Below, one piece after another: positions 55,792 through 64,000 of a DNA stretch of 64,000 nucleotides (its first letter is position 1; every line of letters begins with the position of its first letter). The DNA is taken from contig NZ_AP028070.1 of NCBI RefSeq assembly GCF_030297175.1, positions 1,736,001-1,800,000 of the forward strand, written 5' to 3'. The notes under the pieces were generated by a model. It was given only the letters and a program-made list of their open reading frames with translations, did not search any database and was not told where the DNA came from. The position numbers and the translations under genes were made by a program. Source of the DNA: Marinobacter sp. LA51. Lineage in GTDB: Bacteria > Pseudomonadota > Gammaproteobacteria > Pseudomonadales > Oleiphilaceae.

Positions 55792-56730
55792 TTAAACCAT
55801 CCAACCGAACAAAAAGTGGAACAGGCTGCCGAAGATATTCCGCTCATTCTCTGGCTTGGCGGGTTGTTCTTTTTGCGCGGCCTCAGCGGTTGCCGTTTCC
55901 GGCGCCTCGGCTTTTGGAGCTTGTGCAACCGGTTCGTTTACTGTCGTGTGTTCCGGTTTTTCGGAAGCCGTGGTCTCGTTCGGCAGTTGCTTCATCCAGG
56001 CGACGGTCTCAGCACTGGTAGGCTCCGCAGTTTCGGGAGCAGGCGACTTCACCTTTGCGACATCGGTACTGGGCGCAGGCTTATCGACGGACTGAGGTGC
56101 CGGTTTTGCCTTGGGCTCTGGGGACGGCTTTGTGACTTCTCTGGCGGGTGGGGTGACGCTGGTTTGGGCGGCAACTGTAGGAGCCGCTTCCGGAGTAGCC
56201 GGATCTGTCTGTTTGCTGGGCTGGCTCTGGAGTTGAACCTGTGGCTTGGGCTGCTGTTCGGCAACGGGAGTTGGAGCTGGTTCGGGCACTATTTCCTTTA
56301 CCGTAAATGCAGGCTTGGGTTGGAGACGGCGCTGAGGTTTAGCCTTGGGTTGGGTCTGAGTCTGAACTTGGGTCTGGGTTTCAGAGATACCCAGGGCGGA
56401 CAGGGCGGCGGTTTTGCTGGCGACAACATTGCCTGACACCGCCCGACCTGAGATGTTTGAAACCCCAAGTGCTGAAAGCGTCTCTGTGTCCAGAATTCCG
56501 GAGATTTTCAAGGCGCCGTTGCGAGCCTGGTAATCGCGAACGGCCTGTTTCAGGGCTTTGTCCATCCAGCCATCGGCCCGGCCAATGTCATAGCCGGCGC
56601 CGTAAAGGGCGTTTTCGACCGAAAAAATGACCTTAACGCTTTCGGCTTGGGCCTGGGCGTGAGACGAGACGGTGAGGGCAGCGGACAAAAACAGGCCCTT
56701 GCTGACGGTGCTGAGTTTGGCAGAATTCAT
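55792..56730 (-). CDS. Exported proline/glutamine-rich protein with peptidoglycan-binding-like domain
   Basis: A 312-residue protein from the ATG at 56730 (GGAGGG upstream) with a signal peptide (KGLFLSAALTVSSHAQAQAE). Residues about 30-90 resemble a peptidoglycan-binding domain type 1 (GYDIGRADGWMDKALKQAVRDYQ). The next 170 residues are rich in Pro, Gln, Lys and Thr (QTQVQTQTQPKAKPQ), with low complexity. The last residues are hydrophobic (FGSLFHFLFGWMV), which may touch the membrane. Function is unknown; a spacer protein crossing the cell wall is a guess. It has no recognisable partner genes. Confidence 0.65.
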   Translation of the reverse strand: MNSAKLSTVSKGLFLSAALTVSSHAQAQAESVKVIFSVENALYGAGYDIGRADGWMDKALKQAVRDYQARNGALKISGILDTETLSALGVSNISGRAVSGNVVASKTAALSALGISETQTQVQTQTQPKAKPQRRLQPKPAFTVKEIVPEPAPTPVAEQQPKPQVQLQSQPSKQTDPATPEAAPTVAAQTSVTPPAREVTKPSPEPKAKPAPQSVDKPAPSTDVAKVKSPAPETAEPTSAETVAWMKQLPNETTASEKPEHTTVNEPVAQAPKAEAPETATAEAAQKEQPAKPENERNIFGSLFHFLFGWMV

Positions 56731-56941
56731 ACGGGTAACCCTCCTTGGATGTGATGGGGCTGTGCGAATTGGCTGAGTATCGAACAGATTTCTACTGCGT
56801 TCCGTGCACCACCACACAGTGTGCCAATAATGGCGACGGGTTCATGCATTTGTGCGCCGAAGAATCGGGCAAGAATCGGATGGAATCAGCATAGGAAACC
56901 GGTTCTGATGGTTGTATGGTTTCAGGACAGAGGATCCGGTG

Positions 56942-57853
56942 ATGCCCATGCCAAGTGAAATGACAATGAGAACGACGAATTCCAGGGGCGACTCCAATAA
57001 GCGCCGTGCCCAGATGATTGAGCTGGCGCGCACCATCGAGCAGCGAGCCGACGAGCCACTGACCCTGGCAACTCTGGCTGCCGAAGTAGGGCTGTCGCCG
57101 TCGCGCCTGCAAAAGGTGTTCAAGGCCGTTCTCGGAGTGTCGCCGAAGACCTATCAGGACGCGGCCCGGATGCGCCAATTCAGGCAATCGCTCAGGCAGG
57201 GCAGCGGCGTAACGGATGCCATTTTCGAATCAGGATATGGCTCTGTAAGCCGGGTGTATGGTGAGGGGAAACGCAGCATGGGAATGACGCCAACTACATA
57301 CCGGGCAGGGGCCGAGGGCGAGCGCATTAGCTATGCCTATCGGGACACCTCATTGGGCCTGGTGATGATGGCGGCCACCGATCAGGGCGTGTGCTTTGTC
57401 CAGTTTGACGATACTGCCCGTTCACTGCTCGATGCGCTCCAACGGGAATTTCCCAAGGCAAACCTGAGTGCTTCCTCGGCGCAACACGCCCCGGAGCTGG
57501 ATCAATGGATTGAAGCGCTGGATCGCCACATTGAAAACGCGGCACCAAAACCTGATATCCCTCTCGACATCCGCGGTACTGCCTTTCAGGTCAAGGTCTG
57601 GAATTTCTTGCAGACCATTCCGGAGGGCGAAGTGCTTAGCTACAGCGATGTTGCAAATGGCATTGGAAAGCCCAAGGCCACCCGCGCAGTGGGAACGGCT
57701 TGCGGCAAGAATCGGATTGGCTTGCTGGTTCCGTGTCATCGGGTGCTTAGGGGCGATGGTCAGCTTGGCGGCTATCGCTGGGGGCTTGAGCGCAAACAGG
57801 CGTTGTTGGCGATGGAGAGCCAGCGAATGTCCCAACAGACGGATCAGACTTGA
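56942..57853 (+). CDS. ada: Ada-like methylated-DNA--protein-cysteine methyltransferase with AraC-type domain
   Basis: A 303-residue protein that repairs O6-alkylguanine suicide-style and probably regulates transcription. The first 90 residues form an AraC-type helix-turn-helix pair (LATLAAEVGLSPSRLQKVF and FESGYGSVSRVYGEG), and the C-terminal domain has the acceptor cysteine in LLVPCHRVLRG with YRWGLERK. The N-terminal zinc domain of full-length E. coli Ada, which senses phosphotriesters, is missing, so activation must differ. The start at 56942 has GAGG upstream; earlier ATG readings at 56912 are less convincing. Confidence 0.87.
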   Translation: MPMPSEMTMRTTNSRGDSNKRRAQMIELARTIEQRADEPLTLATLAAEVGLSPSRLQKVFKAVLGVSPKTYQDAARMRQFRQSLRQGSGVTDAIFESGYGSVSRVYGEGKRSMGMTPTTYRAGAEGERISYAYRDTSLGLVMMAATDQGVCFVQFDDTARSLLDALQREFPKANLSASSAQHAPELDQWIEALDRHIENAAPKPDIPLDIRGTAFQVKVWNFLQTIPEGEVLSYSDVANGIGKPKATRAVGTACGKNRIGLLVPCHRVLRGDGQLGGYRWGLERKQALLAMESQRMSQQTDQT

Positions 57854-57857
57854 TAAA

Positions 57858-57879
57858 AGCCACTCAGTGATGAGTGGCT
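57858..57879 (-). terminator. Terminator of the solute-binding protein gene
   Basis: AGCCACTC (57858-57865) and GAGTGGCT (57872-57879) form a perfect 8-base stem with a 6-base loop; on the minus strand TTTT follows. It overlaps the ada stop region and may limit read-through from both sides. Confidence 0.7.
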
Positions 57880-57907
57880 ACGAAGTTCGAGGAGTAGGGT
57901 GGTTAGT

Positions 57908-58873
57908 CTAATCCACGAAATTGGACTGGCTGGAAATCAACGCGGAAAGCGTCAGATCCCAGTGTTTCATACCGCTGCGGCTATACACGTAGTGACCGCT
58001 CAGGGACTTCATCTGCGGAATGCGATCCGGTTTCATCCCATTTAGGATCATCGATGCCAGGCGCGCTGCGGTTAGCCCCTCCTGATGGGCAGATACGGTG
58101 AAGCCGCCTATGCCCGCCTGCTCACCCACAAAGATGTCCCAGAATGAGAAGATCGGAACCTGGGCGCGATTGTAGGCCTCGGTCATGATTTCTTTCGGCG
58201 GCGCGTAGTTATCGTTTTCGTCGCGGATGGTGTGATAGGTGCCAACAACAATCGCGTCGTACCGGTAATGGGCGTTAAACACTGATTCCAGCCAGGTTTG
58301 CTTGTCATTGGTCAGGACAATATCGAGACTCGACCCGTAGAGAGTAGGCTGGCGTTCATCCCCGAAATACTCGTTCACCGCATTGCGCATGGTTGGTGAA
58401 TCATCCATCAGGACCAGAAAGCGCTCATTCTTCTTCAGCACTTTGCGCAGATGTCGAATGCTCTCTCCGAAAAATGGCCGCTCAAGGATGCCGGTTACCA
58501 GAGGGTGGTTTAGTGTCGGGTGCTGTTCCGGGCCGCCGTTGACACCCAGGAACACAACGGGAATCTGCTGATTCACCAAATGCTCGGCCATAAGGGTAAA
58601 GGCATTGTCGTCGCCGAGAATGGCAACCTCCGGCTGAATGCTGGCAACGGCCTGCTGAATCTCCGCCACTTTCTGGGGCCATTCCGATTTTTTCAGCCGC
58701 TTGGTGTCCAATTCCAGAACGTGAATATCGTGCTTTGTTCCTAATACCGATTTAACAGCGGCAACGTAGTCGGCATCCCATTTGTAGCCGCCGTGATAGC
58801 TCTCTATCACGACCACGGTCTTGCCAAAACACATTGGGCTGAACAGCAAAAAGGTCAGGAGAAGTAGTCGCAT
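57908..58873 (-). CDS. Orphan ABC-type solute-binding protein
   Basis: A 321-residue exported protein with a signal peptide (MRLLLLTFLLFSPMCFG). The fold resembles the ABC solute-binding proteins of PF04392 type: VVVIESYHGGYKWDAD, VVFLGVNGGPEQHPTLNHP and a C-terminal WDLTLSALISSQ. It does not carry a lipobox that I can see. No transporter or kinase gene adjoins it. A role as a periplasmic sensor for a distant partner is possible; the ligand is unknown. Confidence 0.75.
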   Translation of the reverse strand: MRLLLLTFLLFSPMCFGKTVVVIESYHGGYKWDADYVAAVKSVLGTKHDIHVLELDTKRLKKSEWPQKVAEIQQAVASIQPEVAILGDDNAFTLMAEHLVNQQIPVVFLGVNGGPEQHPTLNHPLVTGILERPFFGESIRHLRKVLKKNERFLVLMDDSPTMRNAVNEYFGDERQPTLYGSSLDIVLTNDKQTWLESVFNAHYRYDAIVVGTYHTIRDENDNYAPPKEIMTEAYNRAQVPIFSFWDIFVGEQAGIGGFTVSAHQEGLTAARLASMILNGMKPDRIPQMKSLSGHYVYSRSGMKHWDLTLSALISSQSNFVD

Positions 58874-59104
58874 GCAATGTTCCTTGTTGTTATTGAGGCG
58901 TGCCTGGAATTTTTAGAAAATCCCAGCAGTTGCGACTAAAAACTATTCAAAAACTGCACCATATCCGCACGTGTATGATTTATGGGGACTTGTTTTGGGG
59001 CTGGCCCAGATTTGTCCTGAAATCCGGGTGCAAGTGTCCGGCTTTACAGACAGGCTTTGTCCGCTCTTCAGGACAGTTGGGTGGTAGGCCGGGCAGTCAA
59101 TTGG

Positions 59105-60949
59105 TCAAGAGGGAACGCTCGTAGACCTGGGATTCCGGGGGTAATAACTCTCGGGCAGGTGCTCGATGTGGGGGAAAAATCGGGTGTCCTTGTAGGGCAT
59201 TTTCATGAAGCCGGAAACGCCCAACCCGGTGATCTGTTCCACCGCCGACAGAATTTCATCCAGCAGCCGGCTGAATTCCGGCTCCTGTTCCGGATCAAGC
59301 AACCGGTAATGACTGTGAATCTTCAAGTGCTTGGGAAGAGCCTCAAAGATAATCATCCCGGTGTGGTGAATTCTGTTCAGCGCTTCCAACGCATGGATGA
59401 TGGTCTCTGGCAGCACCAGGAACTCTTCCGGATCGGGACCGTCCTCGAAGTAGGAGTGAACCCGGGTTTCATCTTCCACCTCTGGTGCTGCACTGACCTC
59501 GTAATGCAGGCTCATGTCGGGTGTTACCAGAAATGGCTGATCCGGGTCGGCGCGATCAACGTGCAGGGTGTTTCGGGCGTTGAACAGGCAGCTCTTGAAG
59601 ATGCCTTTGCGATAGATTGCCTGGGCCAGATACACCATGTTGTTGACCGCCCGCACAAAGGCCGTTTTCAGGCTAGGATCGTGCAGGTTCAGGGAGGTGT
59701 CGATGTATACACCATCGGTTTCCCAGCGCACCGCGAGGCCACCTTCCACGGGGTAACGTCCTAACCGGCTGACCGCCGCCAGAAATGCTTTTTCCGTTTC
59801 GCCCATGCCCTGCATGAAGTTTTTGTAGTAGCGGTCCAGCTGCACGTCGTTGACGTCGTTCAGGGTTTCCGGCGCGCCTTCTTCCCTCAGGAAAGATTTC
59901 CGGGAGCTGTAAACGACAGTATCAATCTCCTGATCCGAGGCCCGCACCCACACCGGAACCTGCGGAGCGACGGGAGTGACGGGCAGATCAATCATCACCG
60001 TGCGTGCCATTCTCGGCATTTCGTTCAAATAGTAATCGCCGGCTTTGCGGCGGGTTTCCGGATCCGGTGACAGCATGCCATCGAGCATGCGGGCAAACTC
60101 CATGGGCAGGCCCAGGGACGCCGCCGGAATAGCCTGGTGGCCGAACCGGCAGGACTGGCCTGAGGCCAGGGCGTAAAGGGTGCCGGCCGCGCCCTGTTCG
60201 TCAAAGCGCGGTGAGGAGAGACCTCCGTTTAACTGTTCCGAGCCAATGAAGTAGACATCGCCCAGCCGCGCGTTGGTTTGCTGGAGGTTGTCAGACATCA
60301 GCTCCATCACGTTGGCGGTGATGAATTGCTGGTTGGCATCCAGCTGGGCGAACACCGATGAGCCCCAATCAATCAGGGCGATGTTTTCGGTGCTGGCGTC
60401 AAAAACCAGGTTGGAGGGTTTGATGTCGCCGTGCACGATGGGGCGTCCGGCGGGGCCGGATTCACGCCGCAGGTTGCGCAGAATGTCCGAAAGCTGGTCG
60501 GCAATTCGAATGATGAGGCGGGGTTTCAGCCGACCCTCGCGAAGTGAAACTTCTTCTAGATTAAGACCAGCGGCCCGTTCCATCACCAGAATGGGCTGAT
60601 TGTGGGCACGCTGGTAGGAAATCAGTCGAGGAACTCTCGGGTGCCGAACCTGCTCAAGTATGTAGGCTTCATCTTCCAGCCGATCCTGCAGGTGTTGGGG
60701 CAGATTGATACGGGTGAACTTGAAGACATGCTCCAGTTCGTTTGTGCCTGCCAGTGTCAGGCGGCCGGAGAACACGAATCCGTAGGCACCTTTGCCGATC
60801 ATCTCGATGTCGTGGTACCCAAGCTGGCGGAGCTGGGCGGCGCATAACGCCACCCAGTCCTTGAGCTTTTTGGCATCGTCATGGCTGAGCAGGTAAACAG
60901 ATTGCTCTTCGGGTATGTAGAACTGCTGAATCTGTTTTGCCTGCGTCAT
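59105..60949 (-). CDS. Hanks-type serine/threonine protein kinase homologue
   Basis: A cytoplasmic kinase-like protein of 614 residues. The N-terminal part has a glycine loop (IGKGAYGFVF, 51-60), the ATP-lysine K77 (VFKF), the catalytic loop HGDIKPSN (173-180, with D175, K177 and N180) and D194 in DWG in place of the usual DFG. These residues suggest activity, though DWG is uncommon. The C-terminal 300 residues do not match a domain I can name and contain no membrane helix. It is the last gene of the branched-chain 2-oxoacid dehydrogenase operon, 9 bases after E2, which raises the possibility that it regulates that enzyme. Confidence 0.75.
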   Translation of the reverse strand: MTQAKQIQQFYIPEEQSVYLLSHDDAKKLKDWVALCAAQLRQLGYHDIEMIGKGAYGFVFSGRLTLAGTNELEHVFKFTRINLPQHLQDRLEDEAYILEQVRHPRVPRLISYQRAHNQPILVMERAAGLNLEEVSLREGRLKPRLIIRIADQLSDILRNLRRESGPAGRPIVHGDIKPSNLVFDASTENIALIDWGSSVFAQLDANQQFITANVMELMSDNLQQTNARLGDVYFIGSEQLNGGLSSPRFDEQGAAGTLYALASGQSCRFGHQAIPAASLGLPMEFARMLDGMLSPDPETRRKAGDYYLNEMPRMARTVMIDLPVTPVAPQVPVWVRASDQEIDTVVYSSRKSFLREEGAPETLNDVNDVQLDRYYKNFMQGMGETEKAFLAAVSRLGRYPVEGGLAVRWETDGVYIDTSLNLHDPSLKTAFVRAVNNMVYLAQAIYRKGIFKSCLFNARNTLHVDRADPDQPFLVTPDMSLHYEVSAAPEVEDETRVHSYFEDGPDPEEFLVLPETIIHALEALNRIHHTGMIIFEALPKHLKIHSHYRLLDPEQEPEFSRLLDEILSAVEQITGLGVSGFMKMPYKDTRFFPHIEHLPESYYPRNPRSTSVPS

Positions 60950-60958
60950 GATTGCCCG

Positions 60959-62584
60959 TTAGCCCATATGCAGCAGCATCGACTGCGGTGATTCCAGGTA
61001 GCTTTTCCATCGATTGCAGAAACGGGCAATGGTGCCGCCATCAATAATGCGATGATCACCGGCCCAACTTACCGTCATGATAGCCCGCTCCACGACTTGG
61101 CCGTTGGCGTCGAAGCGTGGCAGCTTCTGGGTACGGCCAAGGGCAACGATGGCCACTTCCGGCGCGTTGATAATGGGCGAGGCGTAGGTTCCGCCCAATG
61201 CGCCAATGTTGGAAATGGTGATGGTGCCGCCCTTGAGGTCGTCCTGACTGACCCGGCCAGATCGAGCCGCCTCGGTCAGCCGCGCCACTTCGTCAGCAAC
61301 GCTCAGCATAGTCAGGCTTTCAACGCCTTTGACGTTGGGCACCATCAAACCGGCTTTGCCGTCTACTGCCATGCCGATGTTGCACTGGGACAGATAGTGA
61401 ATCTCGGAAACATCGTCGTTAATACGGCTGTTGAGTACCGGGAATTCCTGCACCGCCAGAGCCATGGCCTTCATGAAGAAAGGCATCAGGGTGAGGCGCG
61501 AGCCCTTGGCTTCGGCCTCTACCTTCAGCTTCTCGCGCAAGGCCAGCAGGTCGGTAACGTCGATGTCCTCACTGTAGATGAAATGAGGAATCGTGGTTGC
61601 CGAGGTGACCATGTTGCGGGCCATGGCGGCTTTCATACCTTTGATCGGTTCAACGCGAACTTCCTGCTCGCCTGTTGCCTGCCGGCGACTGCTAGCGGGT
61701 GCAGGTTTAGCTTCAGCAGAAGCTGCCTGGCTTTCAGGCCGGGCTGCCGGCTTATCAAGATGAGCCAGCACATCGGCCTTAAGAACCCGACCGTCTTTGC
61801 CAGAACCGTTAATGTCGGCCAGATTCAGGCTGTGTTCCCGAACCAAACGGCGAACCGCCGGGCTGGCCGGAATGCGTTGCCGGTTCTGTGCTGCCGCCGG
61901 TTGCGCAGCGGCTGGCGCTGAATCCTGGGAGGGAGCCTGGCTGGGTTTTGCCTTCGATTCGACCGGCTCGTCGCGCTCGCGCGGGATAAAGGCAAACAGA
62001 GGCGAGTGCACCTGCGCCATTTCCTGCTGCTGATGGTACAGCTTGGTGACTCGGCCGGCCTTGGGTGCGGTGATCTCAACCATTGCCTTGTCGGTCATTA
62101 CGTCGACCACGGGCTGGTCTTCCTCGATCTCGTCACCCTCGGCAACGCGCCATTCCACCACTTCACATTCAACAATGCCTTCGCCAATATCCGGCAGGAT
62201 AAAGTCTTCGGTGGCATCATCGCCCTGATTTGCAGCAGTATCCGGCTTCGGGGAGGCTGCGGGCGCCTGCTCGGCAGACGGCTGTTCATCCGCTGAAGGC
62301 TCTTTGGCTTCCGGCTTTGATTGCCCGGCGCCAGCGCCGGATTCGTCATCCTCGCCAACCAGTTCGAACAGCGGGGCATGTACCTTCGCGATGTCGCCTT
62401 CCTTGTGGTAAAGACGAGTTACACGGCCTTTGTAGGGCGCGGGAATTTCCACCAGGGCCTTGTCGGTCATTACCTCGGCCACCGGCTGATCCTCTTCGAT
62501 CAGGTCACCTTCACTGACCAGCCATTTGACCAGCTCACATTCCACGATACCTTCGCCGATATCGGGCAGTATAAAATCACTCAT
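60959..62584 (-). CDS. bkdB: Branched-chain 2-oxoacid dehydrogenase E2 (dihydrolipoyl acyltransferase)
   Basis: E2 forms the core of the complex and transfers acyl groups to CoA. Two lipoyl domains are seen (lysines in VMTDKALVEIPAPYKGRV and VMTDKAMVEITAPKAGRV), each followed by an Ala/Pro-rich linker, then a subunit-binding domain (PASPAVRRLVREHSLNLADI) and a catalytic domain ending in the GDHRIIDGG motif near residue 511. Two lipoyl domains is a variation, as many Bkd E2 proteins have one. It starts 26 bases after the E1 beta stop. Confidence 0.9.
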   Translation of the reverse strand: MSDFILPDIGEGIVECELVKWLVSEGDLIEEDQPVAEVMTDKALVEIPAPYKGRVTRLYHKEGDIAKVHAPLFELVGEDDESGAGAGQSKPEAKEPSADEQPSAEQAPAASPKPDTAANQGDDATEDFILPDIGEGIVECEVVEWRVAEGDEIEEDQPVVDVMTDKAMVEITAPKAGRVTKLYHQQQEMAQVHSPLFAFIPRERDEPVESKAKPSQAPSQDSAPAAAQPAAAQNRQRIPASPAVRRLVREHSLNLADINGSGKDGRVLKADVLAHLDKPAARPESQAASAEAKPAPASSRRQATGEQEVRVEPIKGMKAAMARNMVTSATTIPHFIYSEDIDVTDLLALREKLKVEAEAKGSRLTLMPFFMKAMALAVQEFPVLNSRINDDVSEIHYLSQCNIGMAVDGKAGLMVPNVKGVESLTMLSVADEVARLTEAARSGRVSQDDLKGGTITISNIGALGGTYASPIINAPEVAIVALGRTQKLPRFDANGQVVERAIMTVSWAGDHRIIDGGTIARFCNRWKSYLESPQSMLLHMG

Positions 62585-62610
62585 GGTTACTCTCCTGTCC
62601 TGATACCAGT

Positions 62611-63588
62611 CTAGAAATCGACGCTCGCCCTGATGGCCTCATAGACCTTCAGGTGATTGGGCAGGTGCTCTTTTTCCAGCACCAGCGGGAACGGTGTGTC
62701 GATCCCGGTAACCCGTGCAATCGGAGACTCCAGATACAGGAAACAACGGTCCTGAATGGTGGCGGCGATTTCACCGGCGAAACCGCCGGTCAGGGGAGCT
62801 TCGTGAGTAACCACCAGGCGTCCGGTCTTGAACACCGAGTTGGCAACGGTCTCCACGTCCCAAGGCAGGATGGTTCTCAGGTCGATAACCTCACAGGAAA
62901 TGCCTTCTTTTTCGGCCATTTCCACGGCTTTTTCGATTACTTCCATTTGGGCGCCCCAGCCCAGCAGGGTAATGTCCGAGCCTTCCTTGATTACTTCGGC
63001 TTCGCCCAGTGGTAGGCGGTAATCCTCATCAGGCACTTCGCCAACGGAGGCGCGATACATCCGCTTGGGTTCGAAGAACAGGGTAGGGTTGGGATCATGA
63101 ATCGCGCCCAGCAACAGGCCCTTGGCCTGATGAGGGTTGCGCGGCACCACAATCTTCAGACCAGGCGTGTGAGCGAAATAGGCTTCCGGTGATTGCGAGT
63201 GGTAAAGACCACCGGCGATACCGCCGCCGTAGGGCGCCCGAATGGTCAGGCCACCGACATCGAACAGGTTGCCGGAGCGGTAACGGAATTTGGCGGATTC
63301 GTTAACGATCTGGTCGAACGCCGGAAAGATGTAATCCGCAAACTGAATCTCGGCCACGGGCACTGAGCCTTGCGCGGCCAGGCCGTTGGCAAAGCCGATG
63401 ATGCCCTGTTCCACCAGTGGGGTGTTAAAGCACCGGGCCTTACCGTACTTTTGTTGCAGGTTACTGGTGGCTCGGAAAACGCCGCCAAATACACCAACAT
63501 CTTCGCCAAAACACAGTACTTTTTCGTTTTCGGCCATGGCCGTGTCCAGGGCATTGTTGATGGCCTGGAGCATATTCATCTTACTCAT
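62611..63588 (-). CDS. bkdA2: Branched-chain 2-oxoacid dehydrogenase E1 beta subunit
   Basis: E1 beta, with E1 alpha, decarboxylates branched 2-oxo acids using thiamine diphosphate. The 325 residues start at 63588; a longer reading from 63633 would overlap E1 alpha by 44 bases. Motifs include [44 protein letters not shown] and [18 protein letters not shown], which match the mitochondrial branched-chain enzyme more closely than pyruvate dehydrogenase beta. The gene starts one base after E1 alpha ends. Confidence 0.92.
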   Translation of the reverse strand: MSKMNMLQAINNALDTAMAENEKVLCFGEDVGVFGGVFRATSNLQQKYGKARCFNTPLVEQGIIGFANGLAAQGSVPVAEIQFADYIFPAFDQIVNESAKFRYRSGNLFDVGGLTIRAPYGGGIAGGLYHSQSPEAYFAHTPGLKIVVPRNPHQAKGLLLGAIHDPNPTLFFEPKRMYRASVGEVPDEDYRLPLGEAEVIKEGSDITLLGWGAQMEVIEKAVEMAEKEGISCEVIDLRTILPWDVETVANSVFKTGRLVVTHEAPLTGGFAGEIAATIQDRCFLYLESPIARVTGIDTPFPLVLEKEHLPNHLKVYEAIRASVDF

Positions 63589-63589
63589 C

Positions 63590-64000
63590 TCAGGCCCCTC
63601 CCTTCGCGTGTTCGGCACTCTTTGGGTACTCATCCGGATACTTGCGGATGTGCGCTTTTACCTTTTCGAACTGTTCGGCCAGGTGCGGCGGAACGTCGTC
63701 GTAAACATCGGTAACCAGCGTATCGAGTGCGGGAGGTGGCCGCTTCTGTGCGCGCTTCATGGTTTCAAGCACTTCGCGGCGCATGTTTTCCTGGAGTTGC
63801 TTTTCATCGTCTTCGCTCCACCACTTCAGGCTTTCCAGCCACAAACGCATGCGCAGGATTGGGTCTTTTTCGCGCCAGACGGCTTCTTCGTCTTTGCTGC
63901 GGTAACCTGAGGGGTCGTCGGAAGAGGAGTGGGCAGCCAGGCGATAGCTCATGGCTTCGATCAGCACGGGGCGGTTATGCTCCACCGCCAGCTTTCGCGC
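63590..64000 (-). CDS. bkdA1: Branched-chain 2-oxoacid dehydrogenase E1 alpha subunit (partial, N-terminus outside window)
   Basis: Only the last 136 residues are in the window; the gene runs off the right edge. It contains [20 protein letters not shown] followed by RS, the loop phosphorylated in the mammalian enzyme, with serines at both regulatory positions (codons at 63926-63928 and 63896-63898). The remainder ([15 protein letters not shown]...) matches the E1 alpha C-terminus, ending SDVYDD-type and a basic tail. It overlaps nothing and is followed by E1 beta one base later. Confidence 0.9.
   Translation of the reverse strand, partial: ARKLAVEHNRPVLIEAMSYRLAAHSSSDDPSGYRSKDEEAVWREKDPILRMRLWLESLKWWSEDDEKQLQENMRREVLETMKRAQKRPPPALDTLVTDVYDDVPPHLAEQFEKVKAHIRKYPDEYPKSAEHAKGGA

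Noticed and set aside
58874..59104. Gene in the 231-base gap before the kinase gene's 3' side
   Set aside because: No convincing open frame with a ribosome-binding site; only a weak repeat-like stretch was noticed.

Overview
The window looks like chromosomal DNA of a Marinobacter-like marine gammaproteobacterium. This rests on moderate-to-high GC, closely packed operons, a gsp type II secretion cluster, gammaproteobacterial tRNA-Gly/tRNA-Cys pairing and a thiBPQ operon behind a TPP riboswitch. The genus is an inference from memory of gene content; no search was run. Both ends cut through genes: an MCE-domain protein on the left and a branched-chain 2-oxoacid dehydrogenase E1 alpha on the right. 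No gene-free stretch exceeds about 300 bases.

Left part (1-15436): an MCE/MlaF/MlaE-type lipid transporter; thiBPQ with its TPP aptamer and a hairpin that could hide the thiB ribosome-binding site; tRNA-Gly(GCC) and tRNA-Cys(GCA) behind a strong sigma70-type promoter; a two-subunit NAD-dependent formate dehydrogenase whose diaphorase subunit fuses the NuoE- and NuoF-like parts; and an SbcD/SbcC-like nuclease-ATPase pair.

Accessory part (15508-29081): an EcoRII-type restriction-modification island (Dcm-type methylase, Vsr, EcoRII-type nuclease) that is visibly more A/T rich than its surroundings and abuts a 5'-truncated, amber-interrupted NADH:flavin oxidoreductase; an SDR/CIA30 pair; a four-gene condensin-type plasmid-defence operon (MksG/JetD, MksB/JetC, MksF/JetA, MksE/JetB) in the unusual order G-B-F-E with three 8-base overlaps; an FNT-family channel; and an Xre/RES toxin-antitoxin pair behind a 12-base inverted repeat. 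Together these make a defence neighbourhood.

Central part (29105-45575): lapG and gspC in one direction, gspEFGHIJKLM in the other, then an acetyltransferase, glutathione reductase, and a three-gene locus of TonB-dependent receptor, solute-binding protein and hybrid histidine kinase.

Right part (45707-64000): a J-like membrane protein, a bile acid/sodium symporter-type carrier with its GntR regulator, a Baeyer-Villiger-type monooxygenase, yebG with a LexA box, a diguanylate cyclase, fabH, small DUF465 and DUF1127-like proteins, a chemoreceptor, a proline-rich exported protein, an Ada-like repair protein, an orphan solute-binding protein, and a branched-chain 2-oxoacid dehydrogenase operon (E1 alpha, E1 beta, E2) ending in a Hanks-type protein kinase gene. 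That kinase, beside an E1 alpha that keeps both serines phosphorylated in the mitochondrial enzyme, and the permuted Mks/Wadjet operon are the two most interesting points.
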